From assembly GCF_007741535.1 (NCBI RefSeq), contig NZ_CP036525.1, positions 3,782,001 through 3,846,000 on the forward strand: DNA of 64,000 nt, given 5' to 3'. Both the position numbers and the translations under genes were made by a program. Under the pieces are notes generated by a model. It was not told where the DNA came from, ran no database searches, and was given only the letters and a program-made list of their open reading frames with translations. Positions 45,652 through 55,846 of this stretch are shown here, one piece after another (position 1 is the stretch's first letter; every line of letters starts with the position of its first letter). Source of the DNA: Rubripirellula lacrimiformis. GTDB taxonomy: Bacteria; Planctomycetota; Planctomycetia; Pirellulales; Pirellulaceae.

Positions 45652-47385
45652 TCAATCGTCGTCGCCGCGCGTCAAATGGCCGCTGCGCGTGATCGCCAAC
45701 AGCAACCACATCATCACACTGATACTGCCGACGACGCCAATCAGACCCATCAGACTTAGGTCCTGGACTCCCATCACCGTGACGTCGTGAAACAGAATCG
45801 GGGGGACTTTCATCGCAAGCAGCAACGATGAACCTAGAAAGACTGCGCTTGCCATCAAACCCAGCACCATGCGGTTGACGGTCGGGCCAAGTCGTTGGTG
45901 TTCCAGCGTGATCCGAAAACTTCCTTGCCTTGCCATCTTCAGGAGCGTGATGACTTCGTTGGGAGCCGATTCCAAGAAGTTTTCGGCTTCCAAATAGACT
46001 CGTCGGGCTTGTCGGAGTCGACGTCGTGGGCTGAGTCGTTTGACGATCGTTGCGCGAGTGAATTGCCGGACGACGTCCAGCGAATCGAAACTGGCGCCCA
46101 ATTCGCGTAGCGTGCCTTCCAGCGAAATCAGCATCTTCAACAACAATGCCGATTGGTTGGGCAGCTTGATCGCGTGGCGGTGCAACATGTCGCTGAGTTC
46201 ATTCAGCGCGCCGGTCAGATCGAATTCGCCGAAGCTCTGTTTTCCGTACGTTCCGATAAACTCCGCCACGTCGATGGCCAAGCGAGATTCGTTCAGCATC
46301 GGTGGTGCGTTGCCGATCTGACAAATCAAACGTGTCAGTCGGTTCTGGTCACCCGATGAAATCGCGACCAACATGTCCTCGATCGTCTCGCGCAGATTCT
46401 CGTCGATTCGGCCGATCATCCCGAAGTCCAAGATCCCCAGCTGACCGTTTTCCATCACAATCAGGTTGCCCATGTGTGGATCGGCGTGGAAGATCGCTTC
46501 CTCGAAGATCATGGTCAGGTAAACACTGGCGATCGTTTCGCACAGGCGATGTTTCAGTTCGTTGCGGCTTGCGATGATGGCGTCATTGTCGGTGTCACAA
46601 CGCTCGGCTTCATCGGAGAGAAACTGGGACAGCGGTTGGCCGACCAATTCGTCCATCACCAAAACTCGCCGCGTGCACAGGGGTTTGTGGGGACGCGGGA
46701 TGACGACGTCGTTTCGGTTCCGGTCGAACATCTCGCCGAACTGTTCCAGGTTCTGCCGTTCGCGAGTGAAGTCGAGTTCGCGACTGATCATCGGGCCCAT
46801 TTGGCGGACCATGTCGGTCGGTCCCCAGGCGGCGAACCCGTCGACCCGTTCGGCCAATTGGGCCAGACCGGCTAGGACTTCGATGTCCTGCAGCATCGTG
46901 CGTTCGATGTTGGCTCGCTGGACCTTGATCACAACGTTGGTTCCGTCGTGCAGGACCGCGCGATGGACTTGGCCGATCGAAGCGGTGGCCAAGGGGGTGG
47001 CGTCGATGGACTGAAAACGGCTTTCGAAGTTTTCGCCCAATTCTTGGGCCAACGTGTTCCGGACCTGTTCGATCGAATCGGGGTGCACGTCGGCGCGAAG
47101 CCGTTTGAGTTCTTCGGCCAGCTTGGGGCCGACCAGGTCGGGGCGGGCCGCCAAAATCTGTCCGACCTTGATAAAGGTGGGGCCCAGATCGACCAGGGCC
47201 ATTCGCACTCGCTGTTCACGCGAGTATTGTGACAGGGGAACACCGCCCCGATCTTTCAGCACGTCACGAAACGGCAGCCGAAATTGGGTCAACCAGTCCG
47301 CCAATCCGTACCGGCGAAGCACTCGCAGGATTTCCTTCCACCGTTTCAGGTTTCGGTACAGTTGTGGGATCGCGGTAATTTTCAT
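45652..47385 (-). CDS. UbiB/ABC1-family kinase-like protein
   Basis: A 577-residue protein. The UbiB family's K-x-G-Q motif is in FIKVGQILAARPD, the alanine-rich nucleotide loop is in ATASIGQVHRA, and the catalytic segments HADPHMGN and GILDFGMIG follow in order. Two membrane helices close the C-terminus (MVLGLMASAVFLGSSLLLAM; LMGLIGVVGSISVMMWLLLA). Family members support isoprenoid-quinone biosynthesis or lipid homeostasis; which of these applies is not visible. The ATG at 47385 is preferred over a TTG at 47391. It is divergent from the ABC permease. Confidence 0.93.
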   Translation of the reverse strand: MKITAIPQLYRNLKRWKEILRVLRRYGLADWLTQFRLPFRDVLKDRGGVPLSQYSREQRVRMALVDLGPTFIKVGQILAARPDLVGPKLAEELKRLRADVHPDSIEQVRNTLAQELGENFESRFQSIDATPLATASIGQVHRAVLHDGTNVVIKVQRANIERTMLQDIEVLAGLAQLAERVDGFAAWGPTDMVRQMGPMISRELDFTRERQNLEQFGEMFDRNRNDVVIPRPHKPLCTRRVLVMDELVGQPLSQFLSDEAERCDTDNDAIIASRNELKHRLCETIASVYLTMIFEEAIFHADPHMGNLIVMENGQLGILDFGMIGRIDENLRETIEDMLVAISSGDQNRLTRLICQIGNAPPMLNESRLAIDVAEFIGTYGKQSFGEFDLTGALNELSDMLHRHAIKLPNQSALLLKMLISLEGTLRELGASFDSLDVVRQFTRATIVKRLSPRRRLRQARRVYLEAENFLESAPNEVITLLKMARQGSFRITLEHQRLGPTVNRMVLGLMASAVFLGSSLLLAMKVPPILFHDVTVMGVQDLSLMGLIGVVGSISVMMWLLLAITRSGHLTRGDDD

Positions 47386-47489
47386 GAGCAACGTGAATCG
47401 AGAACGTCAGGGTTGCCGCGATACGTTGGGCAACGCTTCCCATTGTGATCGCTGGTGGCAAGAATCGGCATTTTGAAAGGATCTTTTCT

Positions 47490-49019
47490 TTGGTCTGGGT
47501 CACTCCCCTGCTGATGACGATGCAGTTGATGGCTGTGTCGGTACTGATCGCAGCGGTTATCGGAATTCTAGGAGCCTGGGCTGGATTCCGACTGCAATCG
47601 GGCGGTCGCGTCGCAAATTTGTTCTCGCGGATTTTTTTCACCTCGATGGTCGCGGCCGCTGCCACGCCGATGATTCTGCACGCGACCGCCTGGGAAGCAA
47701 CGGCGGGCAAGTTCGGCTGGATGATGCTGACACAGACCGGGGCACGGACCGATTCCACCGGCAGCTACGGATTCTTTGTCGGGTTGGCCGCGTCGGCATG
47801 GATTCATGGCGTGGTGGGATCCGCCTTTGTCACGATCGCGACCTGGTGGGGTGTCGGTCGGGTATCCCCTGTCTTGGTGGCCCAAAGTCGTCTGGAAATG
47901 GGACCCAACGCGGCCTTTTGGCGGGTGTTGATCCCGTTGGCCTCGCCCTGGTGGATCGCCTCGCTGGTGGGCACCGCCCTGCTGGCCGCCACCGAAATGA
48001 CGGTCGTCGACCTGTATGGGTACCGGACCGTCGCTGACCAGTTCTATCTGTTCTATGCCATGGACCCGTCACCGATGGCGGTGGCAACCACTTGCGTGTT
48101 CCCGTTGGCGATCTGTGCCGCGGGCATCGGTTGGTTGTTGGTGTCCAGACCGGTCCGCCGCGTCGGGCGATCCAGGACCATCGAACGCTTCGGCGATGGT
48201 GACGCGGGCGACCGTCACGGAATCTGGCTGGCCTGGGGACTCGCGATGTCCGTGGCGGTGCTGGTGATCGGTGTCCCGATGTTCGGTTTACTGACGAAAG
48301 CGGGCCAGGACGTGGCCGTCGAGAATGGTGCGGTTGTGTTGACTTGGTCCCCGTGGCAGATGGCCAGTCGTTTGGCGAAAACCCCGCTGAACTTCGGCAG
48401 CGAATATCAGTGGACGTCGATTCTAGCGGCGATGGTGGCGACCGCGTCCCTTGTCGTCGCTTGGCCGATCGCTGCGTTAGGACGCCAACGACCGAGGTTT
48501 CAATCGTTGGCCGATGCGTTTTCGATCTTTCTGGTCTGCATCCCAGGGCCGATCGTGGGGCTGGTGGTCGTGCACGTGTTTCAAACCGACGTGGTTGGAT
48601 TCAAGACCCTGTATCAGCAAACGTTGGTTCCAACAACGATCGCGTTGATGGTTCGCGGGGTCCCCGTGGCCTACTGGATCGTTCGCAGCGGGTATCGCGG
48701 GATCGACGATACGGTGCTGCAATCGGCGGCCATGGACCTATCACCATGGCGACGCGGGTGGCTGATTGATCGGCCATTATTGATGCGATCGGCGATCGCC
48801 GCTTGGTTGGCGGTGGTGGTGACGTCTTCGGGCGATGTACCGGCATCGTTGCCCGTGATTCCGGCGGGTGTATCCACCGTTGGAATCCGATTATTCGGAC
48901 TGTTGCATAGCGGAGCCCGGTACCAAGAGGCTTGTTTGGCACTGGGGTACATCGCTGCGGTGGTCGGCCTGACCGTCGTTTGTCTGGGGCGCAGAAGCGA
49001 TCGGCGTGTTAGAGTGTAG
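47490..49019 (+). CDS. Two-domain ABC transporter permease (FbpB/ThiP-like)
   Basis: About 509 residues with roughly twelve hydrophobic segments in two halves. Each half has an EAA-type loop that contacts the ATPase: EMGPNAAFWRVLIPLASPWW in the first and SAAMDLSPWRRGWLIDRPLL in the second. Duplicated permeases of this length serve ferric-iron or thiamine-type ABC importers. The TTG at 47490 follows GAAAGGA by eight bases and is preferred; the frame is open from a GTG at 47445. No ATPase or solute-binding protein gene is in the window, so the partners lie elsewhere and the substrate is undetermined. Confidence 0.85.
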   Translation: MVWVTPLLMTMQLMAVSVLIAAVIGILGAWAGFRLQSGGRVANLFSRIFFTSMVAAAATPMILHATAWEATAGKFGWMMLTQTGARTDSTGSYGFFVGLAASAWIHGVVGSAFVTIATWWGVGRVSPVLVAQSRLEMGPNAAFWRVLIPLASPWWIASLVGTALLAATEMTVVDLYGYRTVADQFYLFYAMDPSPMAVATTCVFPLAICAAGIGWLLVSRPVRRVGRSRTIERFGDGDAGDRHGIWLAWGLAMSVAVLVIGVPMFGLLTKAGQDVAVENGAVVLTWSPWQMASRLAKTPLNFGSEYQWTSILAAMVATASLVVAWPIAALGRQRPRFQSLADAFSIFLVCIPGPIVGLVVVHVFQTDVVGFKTLYQQTLVPTTIALMVRGVPVAYWIVRSGYRGIDDTVLQSAAMDLSPWRRGWLIDRPLLMRSAIAAWLAVVVTSSGDVPASLPVIPAGVSTVGIRLFGLLHSGARYQEACLALGYIAAVVGLTVVCLGRRSDRRVRV

Positions 49020-49084
49020 TGGTGGCGATCGTCTACATTCGCCCGACACTTCCATCCCCTGCCCTCTTTCCGTCTGATGCAACC

Positions 49085-50161
49085 ATGATGCCAAGGTTGG
49101 TACTGCTCGCATTCACGATCTTGCTGGTCATGCCGGTGAATTTGGTTGACGCGGTGGAGACGGTGCAGTTCACCGATGGCAAGGTACAACGCTCGGTTTC
49201 GGGCGAAGTGATGATCGAGGCTCAGAACGGCGACGTCATGATCCAGGCGGATGATGGTCGGATCTGGACCATCGAAGTCGACCAGGTGATCCAACGAAAG
49301 TCGGATCAGAAGAAGTTTCAGCCCATCGGTCCTGACGAAGCGGCCAAACGATTGATAGCCGAACTGGGCGACGATTTTTCGGTCTATCGGACCGCCAACT
49401 ATGCGATCGTCTACAACTGTGACGACGGGTACGCCAGAGCCGTCGGCGGTCTATTCGAAAAACTCTACCGCGGGTTCTTTACCTATTGGAAAAATCAACG
49501 GTGGCGGTTGCCGGAACCGCGGTTTCCGCTGGTGGCAGTCGTGCTGAAAGACCACTCGGCATTCCTGAATCATGCTGGCAATGAGATCGGCGACCGGGCC
49601 AAATCGGTGATCGGCTACTACAACCTGTCGACCAACCAGATGACGACGTTCAATATGCCCAACTGGGAACGCAACGTCGCCACCATCATCCACGAAGCCA
49701 CTCATCAATTGGCCTACAACTGTGGCCTGCAAACGCGATTCGCCGATAACCCGATGTGGGTCAGCGAAGGTCTGGCAACGTTCTTTGAAACACCCGACAT
49801 GCGGAATCCAGGCCAATGGCGTTCAATTGGCGGGGTCAATCGAGTCAACCTGGGACGGTGGCACCGCTACGTCCCCAACCGACCGGCCGAGTCGTTGGCC
49901 ACGTTGTTGGCGGACGACACGCGATTTTTGAACCAAGCGACTGCCGACGCCGCCTACGCCGAGGGATGGGCACTGACGTATTTCTTGATCCAAACCAAAC
50001 GCGAAGAGTACGTTGATTACCTGCGGAAGCTAAGCGAGGGGAAGCCGGCCGTCGTACCGGCCCCACGCGAACGGATTCAGCTATTCGAGGAAAGCTTCGG
50101 AATGACCCTGGTCGAACTCGACCGTGCGTTGGTGAAGTACATGAGGCGAGTACGGCCTTAG
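49085..50161 (+). CDS. DUF1570-family putative zinc metallopeptidase
   Basis: A 358-residue exported protein. The signal peptide is MMPRLVLLAFTILLVMPVNLVDA; a GTG at 49019 in the same frame would add an unlikely extension and overlap the permease stop. ATIIHEATHQLAYN (H203-E-x-x-H207) is the zinc-binding H-E-x-x-H motif, and the third ligand is likely in MWVSEGLATFFE (E228), as in DUF1570 and gluzincin-type peptidases. It is planctomycete-typical and probably periplasmic. Substrate unknown. It follows the permease gene closely on the same strand. A repeat array begins soon after its stop codon. Confidence 0.88.
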   Translation: MMPRLVLLAFTILLVMPVNLVDAVETVQFTDGKVQRSVSGEVMIEAQNGDVMIQADDGRIWTIEVDQVIQRKSDQKKFQPIGPDEAAKRLIAELGDDFSVYRTANYAIVYNCDDGYARAVGGLFEKLYRGFFTYWKNQRWRLPEPRFPLVAVVLKDHSAFLNHAGNEIGDRAKSVIGYYNLSTNQMTTFNMPNWERNVATIIHEATHQLAYNCGLQTRFADNPMWVSEGLATFFETPDMRNPGQWRSIGGVNRVNLGRWHRYVPNRPAESLATLLADDTRFLNQATADAAYAEGWALTYFLIQTKREEYVDYLRKLSEGKPAVVPAPRERIQLFEESFGMTLVELDRALVKYMRRVRP

Positions 50162-50252
50162 TTGGTTTTGGGGGCGGGGGGGAGATTTTGTGAGTGATGG
50201 TTGGGGATGCTGGGGCAGGGTGACGATTGCGTTTGCGCTCGAGTTCAAGTTC

Positions 50253-52340
50253 GGTGCAGGGATAAACCGGTAGCCAGGATTCGCCCGCTCCATGAGCCGT
50301 TGGGCGATAGCCCCGGTTCTTGCGGGACCAAACCGGTCCTAGCATCCAAACGCTGAATGGCTCATTCCTGCGGACCGAAAACCGAGTTCAAAAACTTAAA
50401 CTTAAACTCGAACTCGAACTTAAACTCGAACTGCTTTCCCTGCAGTACATCGCCCCACGCAAGCCGGCCGTTCAATTGCCTTCAAGCATGCTGACGCCAG
50501 CGGAGGGATGCCCCGCGTGTTTTAGGTGTGGAGAAGAAGTTCGAGTTCGAGTTCAAGTTCGAGTTCAAGTTCGGTGCAGGGATAAGCTGGTAGCCAGGGT
50601 TCGCCCGCTCCATGAGCCGTTGGGCGATAGCCCCGGTTCTTCGGTGACCAAACCGGTCCTAGCATCCAAACGCTGAATGGCTCATTCCTGCGGACCTGAT
50701 ACCGAGTTCAAAAACTTAAACTCGAACTCGAACTTAAACTCGAACTGCTTTCCCTGCAGTACATGGCCCCACGCAAGCCAGCCGTTCAATTGCCATCAAG
50801 CATGCTGACGCCAGCGGAGGTGTCTCCCCGCGTGTTTTAGGTGTGGAGAAGAAGTTCAAGTTCGAGTTCGAGTTCAAGTTCGAGTTCGAGTTCAAGTTCG
50901 GTGCAGGGATAAACCGGTAGCCAGGATTCGCCCGCTTCATGAGCCGTTGGGCGATAGCCCCGGTTCTTCGGTGACCAAACCGGTCCTAGCATCCAAACGC
51001 CGAATGGCTCATTCCTGCGGACCTATTACCGAGTTCAAAAACTTAAACTTGAACTCGAACTGCTTTCCCTGCAGTACATCGCCCCACGCAAGCCGGCCGT
51101 TCAATTGCCTTCAAGCATGCTGACGCCAGCGGAGGCATGCCCCGCGCGTTTTAGGTGTGGAGAAGAAGTTCGAGTTCGAGTTCAAGTTCGAGTTCAAGTT
51201 CGGTGCAGGGATAAGCTGGTAGCCAGGATTCGCCCGCTCCATGAGCCGTTGGGCGATAGCCCCGGTTCTTCGGTGACCAAACCGGTCCTAGCATCCAAAC
51301 GACGAATGGCTCATTCCTGCGGACCTATTACCGAGTTCAAAAACTTAAACTCGAACTCGAACTTAAACTCGAACTGCTTTCCCCGCAGTACATCGCACCA
51401 CGCAAGCCGGCCGTTCAATTGCCTTCAAGCATGCTGACGCCAGCGGAGGGATGCCCCGCGTGTTTTAGGTGTGGAGAAGTAGTTCAAGTTCAAGTTCGGT
51501 GCAGGGATAAGCTGGTAGCCAGGGTTCGCCCGCTCCAGGAGCCGTTGGGCGATAGCCCCGGTTCTTGCGGGACCAAACCGGTCCTAGCATCCAAACGCCG
51601 AATGGCTCATTCCTGCGGACCTGATACCGAGTTCAAAAACTTAAACTCGAACTCGAACTTAAACTCGAACTGCTTTCCCCGCAGTACATCGCCCCACGCA
51701 AGCCAGCCGTTCAATTGCCATCAAGCATGCTGACGCCAGCGGAGGCATGCCCCGCGTGTTTTAGGTGTGGAGAAGAAGTTCGAGTTCGAGTTCGAGTTCG
51801 AGTTCGAGTTCGAGTTCGAGTTCGAGTTCGAGTTCGAGTTCGAGTTCGAGTTCGAGTTCGAGTTCGGTGCAGGGATAAGCTGGTAGCCAGGGTTCGCCCG
51901 CTCCATGAGCCGTTGGGCGATAGCCCCGGTTCTTCGGTGACCAAACCGGTCCTAGCATCCAAACGCTGAATGGCTCATTCCTGCGGACCTGATACCGAGT
52001 TCAAAAACTTAAACTCGAACTCGAACTTAAACTCGAACTGCTTTCCCTGCAGTACATGGCCCCACGCAAGCCAGCCGTTCAATTGCCATCAAGCATGCTG
52101 ACGCCAGCGGAGGTGTCTCCCCGCGTGTTTTAGGTGTGGAGAAGTAGTTCGAGTTCAAGTTCGAGTTCAAGTTCAAGTTCAAGTTCAAGTTCAAGTTCGG
52201 TGCAGGGATAAACCGGTAGCCAGGATTCGCCCGCTTCATGAGCCGTTGGGCGATAGCCCCGGTTCTTCGGTGACCAAACCGGTCCTAGCATCCAAACGCC
52301 GAATGGCTCATTCCTGCGGACCTGATACCGAGTTCAAAAA
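50253..52340. repeat. Tandem array: seven copies of a ~300-370 bp unit with GARTTC runs
   Basis: The marker GGTGCAGGGATA recurs at 50253, 50573, 50900, 51202, 51498, 51866 and 52199, giving periods of about 320, 327, 302, 296, 368 and 333. Each unit has a conserved body (GCCGTTGGGCGATAGCCCCG, then CATCCAAACG, then TGCTGACGCCAGCGGAGG) and two hexanucleotide runs in inverted orientation: AAACTCGAACT-type before and GTTCGAGTTC/GTTCAAGTTC-type after. Length differences come mainly from these runs. Several units can be read as an open frame starting MPSSMLTPAE, but this is a by-product of repetition. The 50162-50252 and 52341-52451 flanks show nothing assignable. Confidence 0.9.
51778..51865. repeat. 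Pure GAGTTC hexanucleotide microsatellite
   Basis: About 88 bases, roughly 14 to 15 exact repeats of GAGTTC without interruption, the longest run in the array. Runs in neighbouring copies are shorter and mixed with CAAGTTC. Such exact runs are prone to slippage, so copy number may vary between strains. Confidence 0.88.
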
Positions 52341-52451
52341 CTCGTACTCGAACTTGCTTCTCCGCCCCCCAACGCCATCCCATTGGATGCAACCGAATCG
52401 CTTCCGCCGGTGCCCTCTTTTCAGGGCCATTCATATTGCGACCGCGCACGA

Positions 52452-52491
52452 AAAACCCGCTCTTCAAGCCGAAGAGCGGGTTTTCGTTTTT
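52452..52491. terminator. Strong Rho-independent terminator, bidirectional
   Basis: AAAACCCGCTCTTC pairs perfectly with GAAGAGCGGGTTTT around an AAGCC loop, and CGTTTTT follows on the plus strand; on the minus strand the stem is likewise followed by TTTTTCG. It lies about 60 bases past the stop of the minus-strand gene at 52553, which it most likely terminates. Confidence 0.85.
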
Positions 52492-52552
52492 CAGTGATTC
52501 GCGATTTCGCCGTACCGTTCGGTGGGACGTCTTCGATCGATCCTTCGCACCC

Positions 52553-53788
52553 TTAAGGGAGTGCTGGAGAAACTGGTTGTGGAGGCGTGATGGCGTTGTT
52601 GTCATCATCGCTGGTGGTCGCGATCACGGCGCCAATGACACCTAAACCTGCCAGTCCGATCAAACCGCTTCCGCCGCCTGCACCGCCACCCGAGAATCCT
52701 CCACCGCCACCGCCCATTGGGGATGATCCGTAGGGAGCGGGTGAGAATCCACCGGCCATGGGGCCAATCGGAGCACCAACGGGTGCGTCTGCGATCGCCG
52801 CACCATCAGCCGATGTCAGTGGTTCGTTCAGGTTGGGGTAGTAGCGAGTGATCGCGTCGACGACGGGTTGAACCATTTTGGGTGGAACCAGTACGACGGG
52901 CAACACATCCACAGCGACTGCCTCGGCCGCGACCAAGGTTTGGCCCGACTTGGAAACCATCGCAACGTCGCTGGGGCCAATCGCTTCGAATGCGAAGGCG
53001 GCGAAACCTGCGGGGCCGGAGGCGACGATGCCGTGGACTCCCGAGCGAAGGCCGCTCATTTGGAAGTTGCCTTGGTCATCGCTGACCGTCGATCCAACGG
53101 CGCGACCGTTGAAATAGATCGTGACATCGACTCCGCCAGCCGAAATGGAGCTGTCGCGGGTCAACAGGACGATGCGACCGCGAAGCAAGCCGTCGTCACC
53201 CAAGGAAACACGATAGTTGTAAGCTTGGCCGGCATTGACGTCTCCACCGAATCCGCTGTCGGTCGATGTCAGGCCACGAACGTTGTCGATGGCCGATCGA
53301 AGATCATCCGATTTGACCTTCAACATCGTCATTTGCAGCGGGGCAGGCTGATTCGCCAGAGCCAGTGGATCGGCTTGATCAACACCTTGTTGTTCGGTGA
53401 AGTAAGTCGCGATGGTGCCGTGGATACGATCGCTGGAACTGGTCAGTGCGTGGACGCCCTTTTGGACGTTGTCGATCGTCACGATGCCGTCGGCATTGGG
53501 GACGTAGTCCGATGCGGTTCCATCGGGACGCACGACGGTGACCAACGCGTTTTCCAGTTCAGCCTTTTCGTCTTGCAGGGCGGCCAGCAAGTCAAGTTTA
53601 ACTTTGACCTGACGGTTGGCTGCGAAATAGGCAACGTTGTCGGCCGGAAGCTGGTCGACTTCGTCTTGCATCGTCGTTGTGACAACGGTCGCGTCTGAAG
53701 CGGCGACCGCTGCGTTGTCCGCCAACGCTGTCCCACCAAGGACAAGGCAGCCCATCAGGGCGGCGAGTGATTGGGACCAAATTTTCAT
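52553..53788 (-). CDS. Exported glycine-rich protein of unknown function
   Basis: A 411-residue protein from the ATG at 53788. The signal peptide MKIWSQSLAALMGCLVLGGTALA is followed by a low-charge body. DVTIYFNGRAVGSTVSDDQGNFQMSGLRSGVHGIVASGPAGFAAFAFEAIG looks like a carboxypeptidase-regulatory-like beta-sandwich. The C-terminus is Gly/Pro-rich (SSPMGGGGGGFSGGGAGGGSGLIGLAGLGVIGAVIATTSDDDNN), including a hydrophobic stretch that could be a late membrane anchor. I recognise no family by name. A GAGA-type ribosome-binding site lies before the start. It is followed by the terminator at 52452-52491. Confidence 0.75.
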   Translation of the reverse strand: MKIWSQSLAALMGCLVLGGTALADNAAVAASDATVVTTTMQDEVDQLPADNVAYFAANRQVKVKLDLLAALQDEKAELENALVTVVRPDGTASDYVPNADGIVTIDNVQKGVHALTSSSDRIHGTIATYFTEQQGVDQADPLALANQPAPLQMTMLKVKSDDLRSAIDNVRGLTSTDSGFGGDVNAGQAYNYRVSLGDDGLLRGRIVLLTRDSSISAGGVDVTIYFNGRAVGSTVSDDQGNFQMSGLRSGVHGIVASGPAGFAAFAFEAIGPSDVAMVSKSGQTLVAAEAVAVDVLPVVLVPPKMVQPVVDAITRYYPNLNEPLTSADGAAIADAPVGAPIGPMAGGFSPAPYGSSPMGGGGGGFSGGGAGGGSGLIGLAGLGVIGAVIATTSDDDNNAITPPQPVSPALP

Positions 53789-53943
53789 CGATAATATCTC
53801 GTGCAAGGAATCAAAGCTGGCTATCGAACGGCAAAAGCGGACTCCGGTCCCGCTGATCGAGTGCGAAGTCACCCCCTAGACTAACCCGACCGATTGGCCA
53901 GTCAACATCTAGATTGGCCACAGAATCGACATTTTTGTCAAAA

Positions 53944-53975
53944 CCCGCAGCGATGAGAAATGTCCGGGCTGCGGG
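53944..53975 (-). terminator. Possible terminator after deoC
   Basis: On the minus strand CCCGCAGC pairs with GCTGCGGG, followed by TTTTGACAAAAAT, 20 bases after the deoC stop codon. The loop (16 bases) is rather long, which lowers confidence. Confidence 0.45.
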
Positions 53976-53993
53976 CCCGTGTTTCGCGGGTTT

Positions 53994-54722
53994 TTAGTAC
54001 CCGGATTGGTCGGATCCATCGCCCAAATCGACCGGTGGCAGCCCCAATTCGGCTCGCGCCGGGTCCAGGATCGCCGCAGTCGCGCTGGCGCCCACGCGGG
54101 TCACCCCCAGCGACCGCACTTCCATCAGGGTTGCCAAATCACGCACTCCACCGGCCGCTTTGACCTCGGTGGGGGCCGATGTGTGGGCGATCATCAGTTT
54201 CAGGTCGTCCATCGTCGCACCGCCGGTTCCGAATCCGGTCGATGTCTTGACCCAGTCGGCACCGGCAGCACCCGCGATCTGGCACAACCGGATCTTGTGA
54301 TCGTCTTGTAGATAGCAGTTTTCGAAGATCACCTTCACCTTGCGGCCGTCGGCGTGGGCGACGTCGACAATCGCTTGGATCTCGTCCTGAACAAGCCGCC
54401 AGTTTCCGCTAAGCACCGCTGAAATGTTAACCACCATGTCCAGTTCGATGGCGCCATCGGCAACCGCTGTCTTGGCCTCGGCCACTTTCGTCGATGTCTT
54501 ATGTGCCCCCAGTGGGAAACCGATCACCGTGCTTGGCAACACGGTTGTCCCGGCAAGGATTTCGACACATCGCGACAGGTAGTAAGGCATGATGCAGACA
54601 CTGGCCACATCATAGGCGGCCGCCATGCGACAACCGGATTCGAGCGCATCACTCGACAGAGTCGGGTTCAGCAGGGCATGGTCGATCATCTTCGACGCGT
54701 CGTGATACTGATAGCTCGCCAT
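53994..54722 (-). CDS. deoC: Deoxyribose-phosphate aldolase
   Basis: A 242-residue class I aldolase that splits 2-deoxyribose-5-phosphate into glyceraldehyde-3-phosphate and acetaldehyde. The Schiff-base lysine is in ADWVKTSTGF (K159), the proton-relay aspartate in AIELDMVVN (D95) and the second lysine in TEVKAAGG (K188), all conserved. Three ATGs in a row overlap the purM stop (54722, 54725, 54728); AAGG lies at proper spacing from 54722, so MASYQYHD is chosen. Translational coupling to purM is likely, joining nucleoside salvage to purine synthesis. Confidence 0.96.
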   Translation of the reverse strand: MASYQYHDASKMIDHALLNPTLSSDALESGCRMAAAYDVASVCIMPYYLSRCVEILAGTTVLPSTVIGFPLGAHKTSTKVAEAKTAVADGAIELDMVVNISAVLSGNWRLVQDEIQAIVDVAHADGRKVKVIFENCYLQDDHKIRLCQIAGAAGADWVKTSTGFGTGGATMDDLKLMIAHTSAPTEVKAAGGVRDLATLMEVRSLGVTRVGASATAAILDPARAELGLPPVDLGDGSDQSGY

Positions 54723-54724
54723 CA

Positions 54725-55807
54725 TCATGCCTTGGCGTATTGAACTTTGCCGGTCCCGGCGACGATCTTCCCGATCGGCTGACACTCGATGCCGTGTTCG
54801 CGAATTTGGGAAGCGACATTATCGGCGTAGAACTCGCTGACGACGGCGGCCATCCCAATTCCCATGTTGAAGACGCGTCGCATTTCCGAGGTCTCGACAT
54901 TCCCGGTTTCTTGCAACCAGCGGAAAATCGGTTGTGGCGTCCAGGCGTCGGCGTCGATGATGGCGTCGACTTGTTTGGGCAAGATCCGGTCTAGGTTTTC
55001 TTCGAATCCACCGCCGGTGATATGCGCCAGTCCGTGCAGCACATTTTTGACGCGGTAATGCGATTGCACCGCTCGGATCGCTTTGGTGTAGATCTTGGTC
55101 GGTTCCAGACACAGGTCGCCCAAAGTCTTTCCACCCAGGGAAGTCTTTCCTGCGACCGGCTGCGGAGCGTCGTCCCAGCCGAGGCCGGCATCGGCGATGA
55201 TCTTTCGAACCAGCGAAAAACCGTTGCTATGCAAACCGCTGGACGCCAATCCCAAGACGACGTCGCCTTCGCCGATTTTCTTTCCATCGATCAAACGTTT
55301 TCGTTCGACCACGCCGACTGCAAACCCCGCCAGGTCATAGTCTTCGACGGCGTACATGTCGGGCATGATGGCTGTTTCGCCGCCCAACAACGCCATGTCA
55401 CCAGCGACGCATCCGTCACTGATGCCTTGCACGATTTTTTCCAACCGAGCCGGATCGTCCTTGCCCATCGCCACATAGTCCAAAAAGAATAGTGGCTCGG
55501 CTCCGGTGCACAGCAGGTCGTTGACGCACATCGCGACCAGGTCGATGCCAACGGTGTCGTGGCGACCGGTGACCTGGGCGATTTTCAGCTTCGTTCCCAC
55601 ACCGTCGGTACCACTGACCAGCACCGGATCCTGATAGTTGCGGGCAAACATTTTGCCCGCAAAATCCAGCTGGAACAGGCCCGCGAATCCACCATCGCTG
55701 GGGATCACACGGGGGCTGAACGTGCGGTGCATCAGCCGTGGCAACCGGCTCATGGATTCGGCGTAAACATCAAGGTCAACGCCGGCGTCTTTGTAAGTGG
55801 CTGCCAT
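54725..55807 (-). CDS. purM: Phosphoribosylformylglycinamidine cyclo-ligase (AIR synthetase)
   Basis: A 360-residue enzyme of purine synthesis that closes the imidazole ring using ATP. The pieces are [85 protein letters not shown] and [23 protein letters not shown], all PurM landmarks in the right order, and the length is typical. No missing key residue seen. It sits between aspS (40 bases upstream) and deoC (overlapping), all on the minus strand. Confidence 0.97.
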   Translation of the reverse strand: MAATYKDAGVDLDVYAESMSRLPRLMHRTFSPRVIPSDGGFAGLFQLDFAGKMFARNYQDPVLVSGTDGVGTKLKIAQVTGRHDTVGIDLVAMCVNDLLCTGAEPLFFLDYVAMGKDDPARLEKIVQGISDGCVAGDMALLGGETAIMPDMYAVEDYDLAGFAVGVVERKRLIDGKKIGEGDVVLGLASSGLHSNGFSLVRKIIADAGLGWDDAPQPVAGKTSLGGKTLGDLCLEPTKIYTKAIRAVQSHYRVKNVLHGLAHITGGGFEENLDRILPKQVDAIIDADAWTPQPIFRWLQETGNVETSEMRRVFNMGIGMAAVVSEFYADNVASQIREHGIECQPIGKIVAGTGKVQYAKA

Positions 55808-55846
55808 GGTCTAGGTCAGATAAGGGAACGTTGGATTGCGGATGGA

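Noticed and set aside
50320-51969. Recurring MPSSMLTPAE open frame in the GARTTC array
   Set aside because: It exists only because the unit repeats; the hexanucleotide runs change its length and content and no start signal precedes it.
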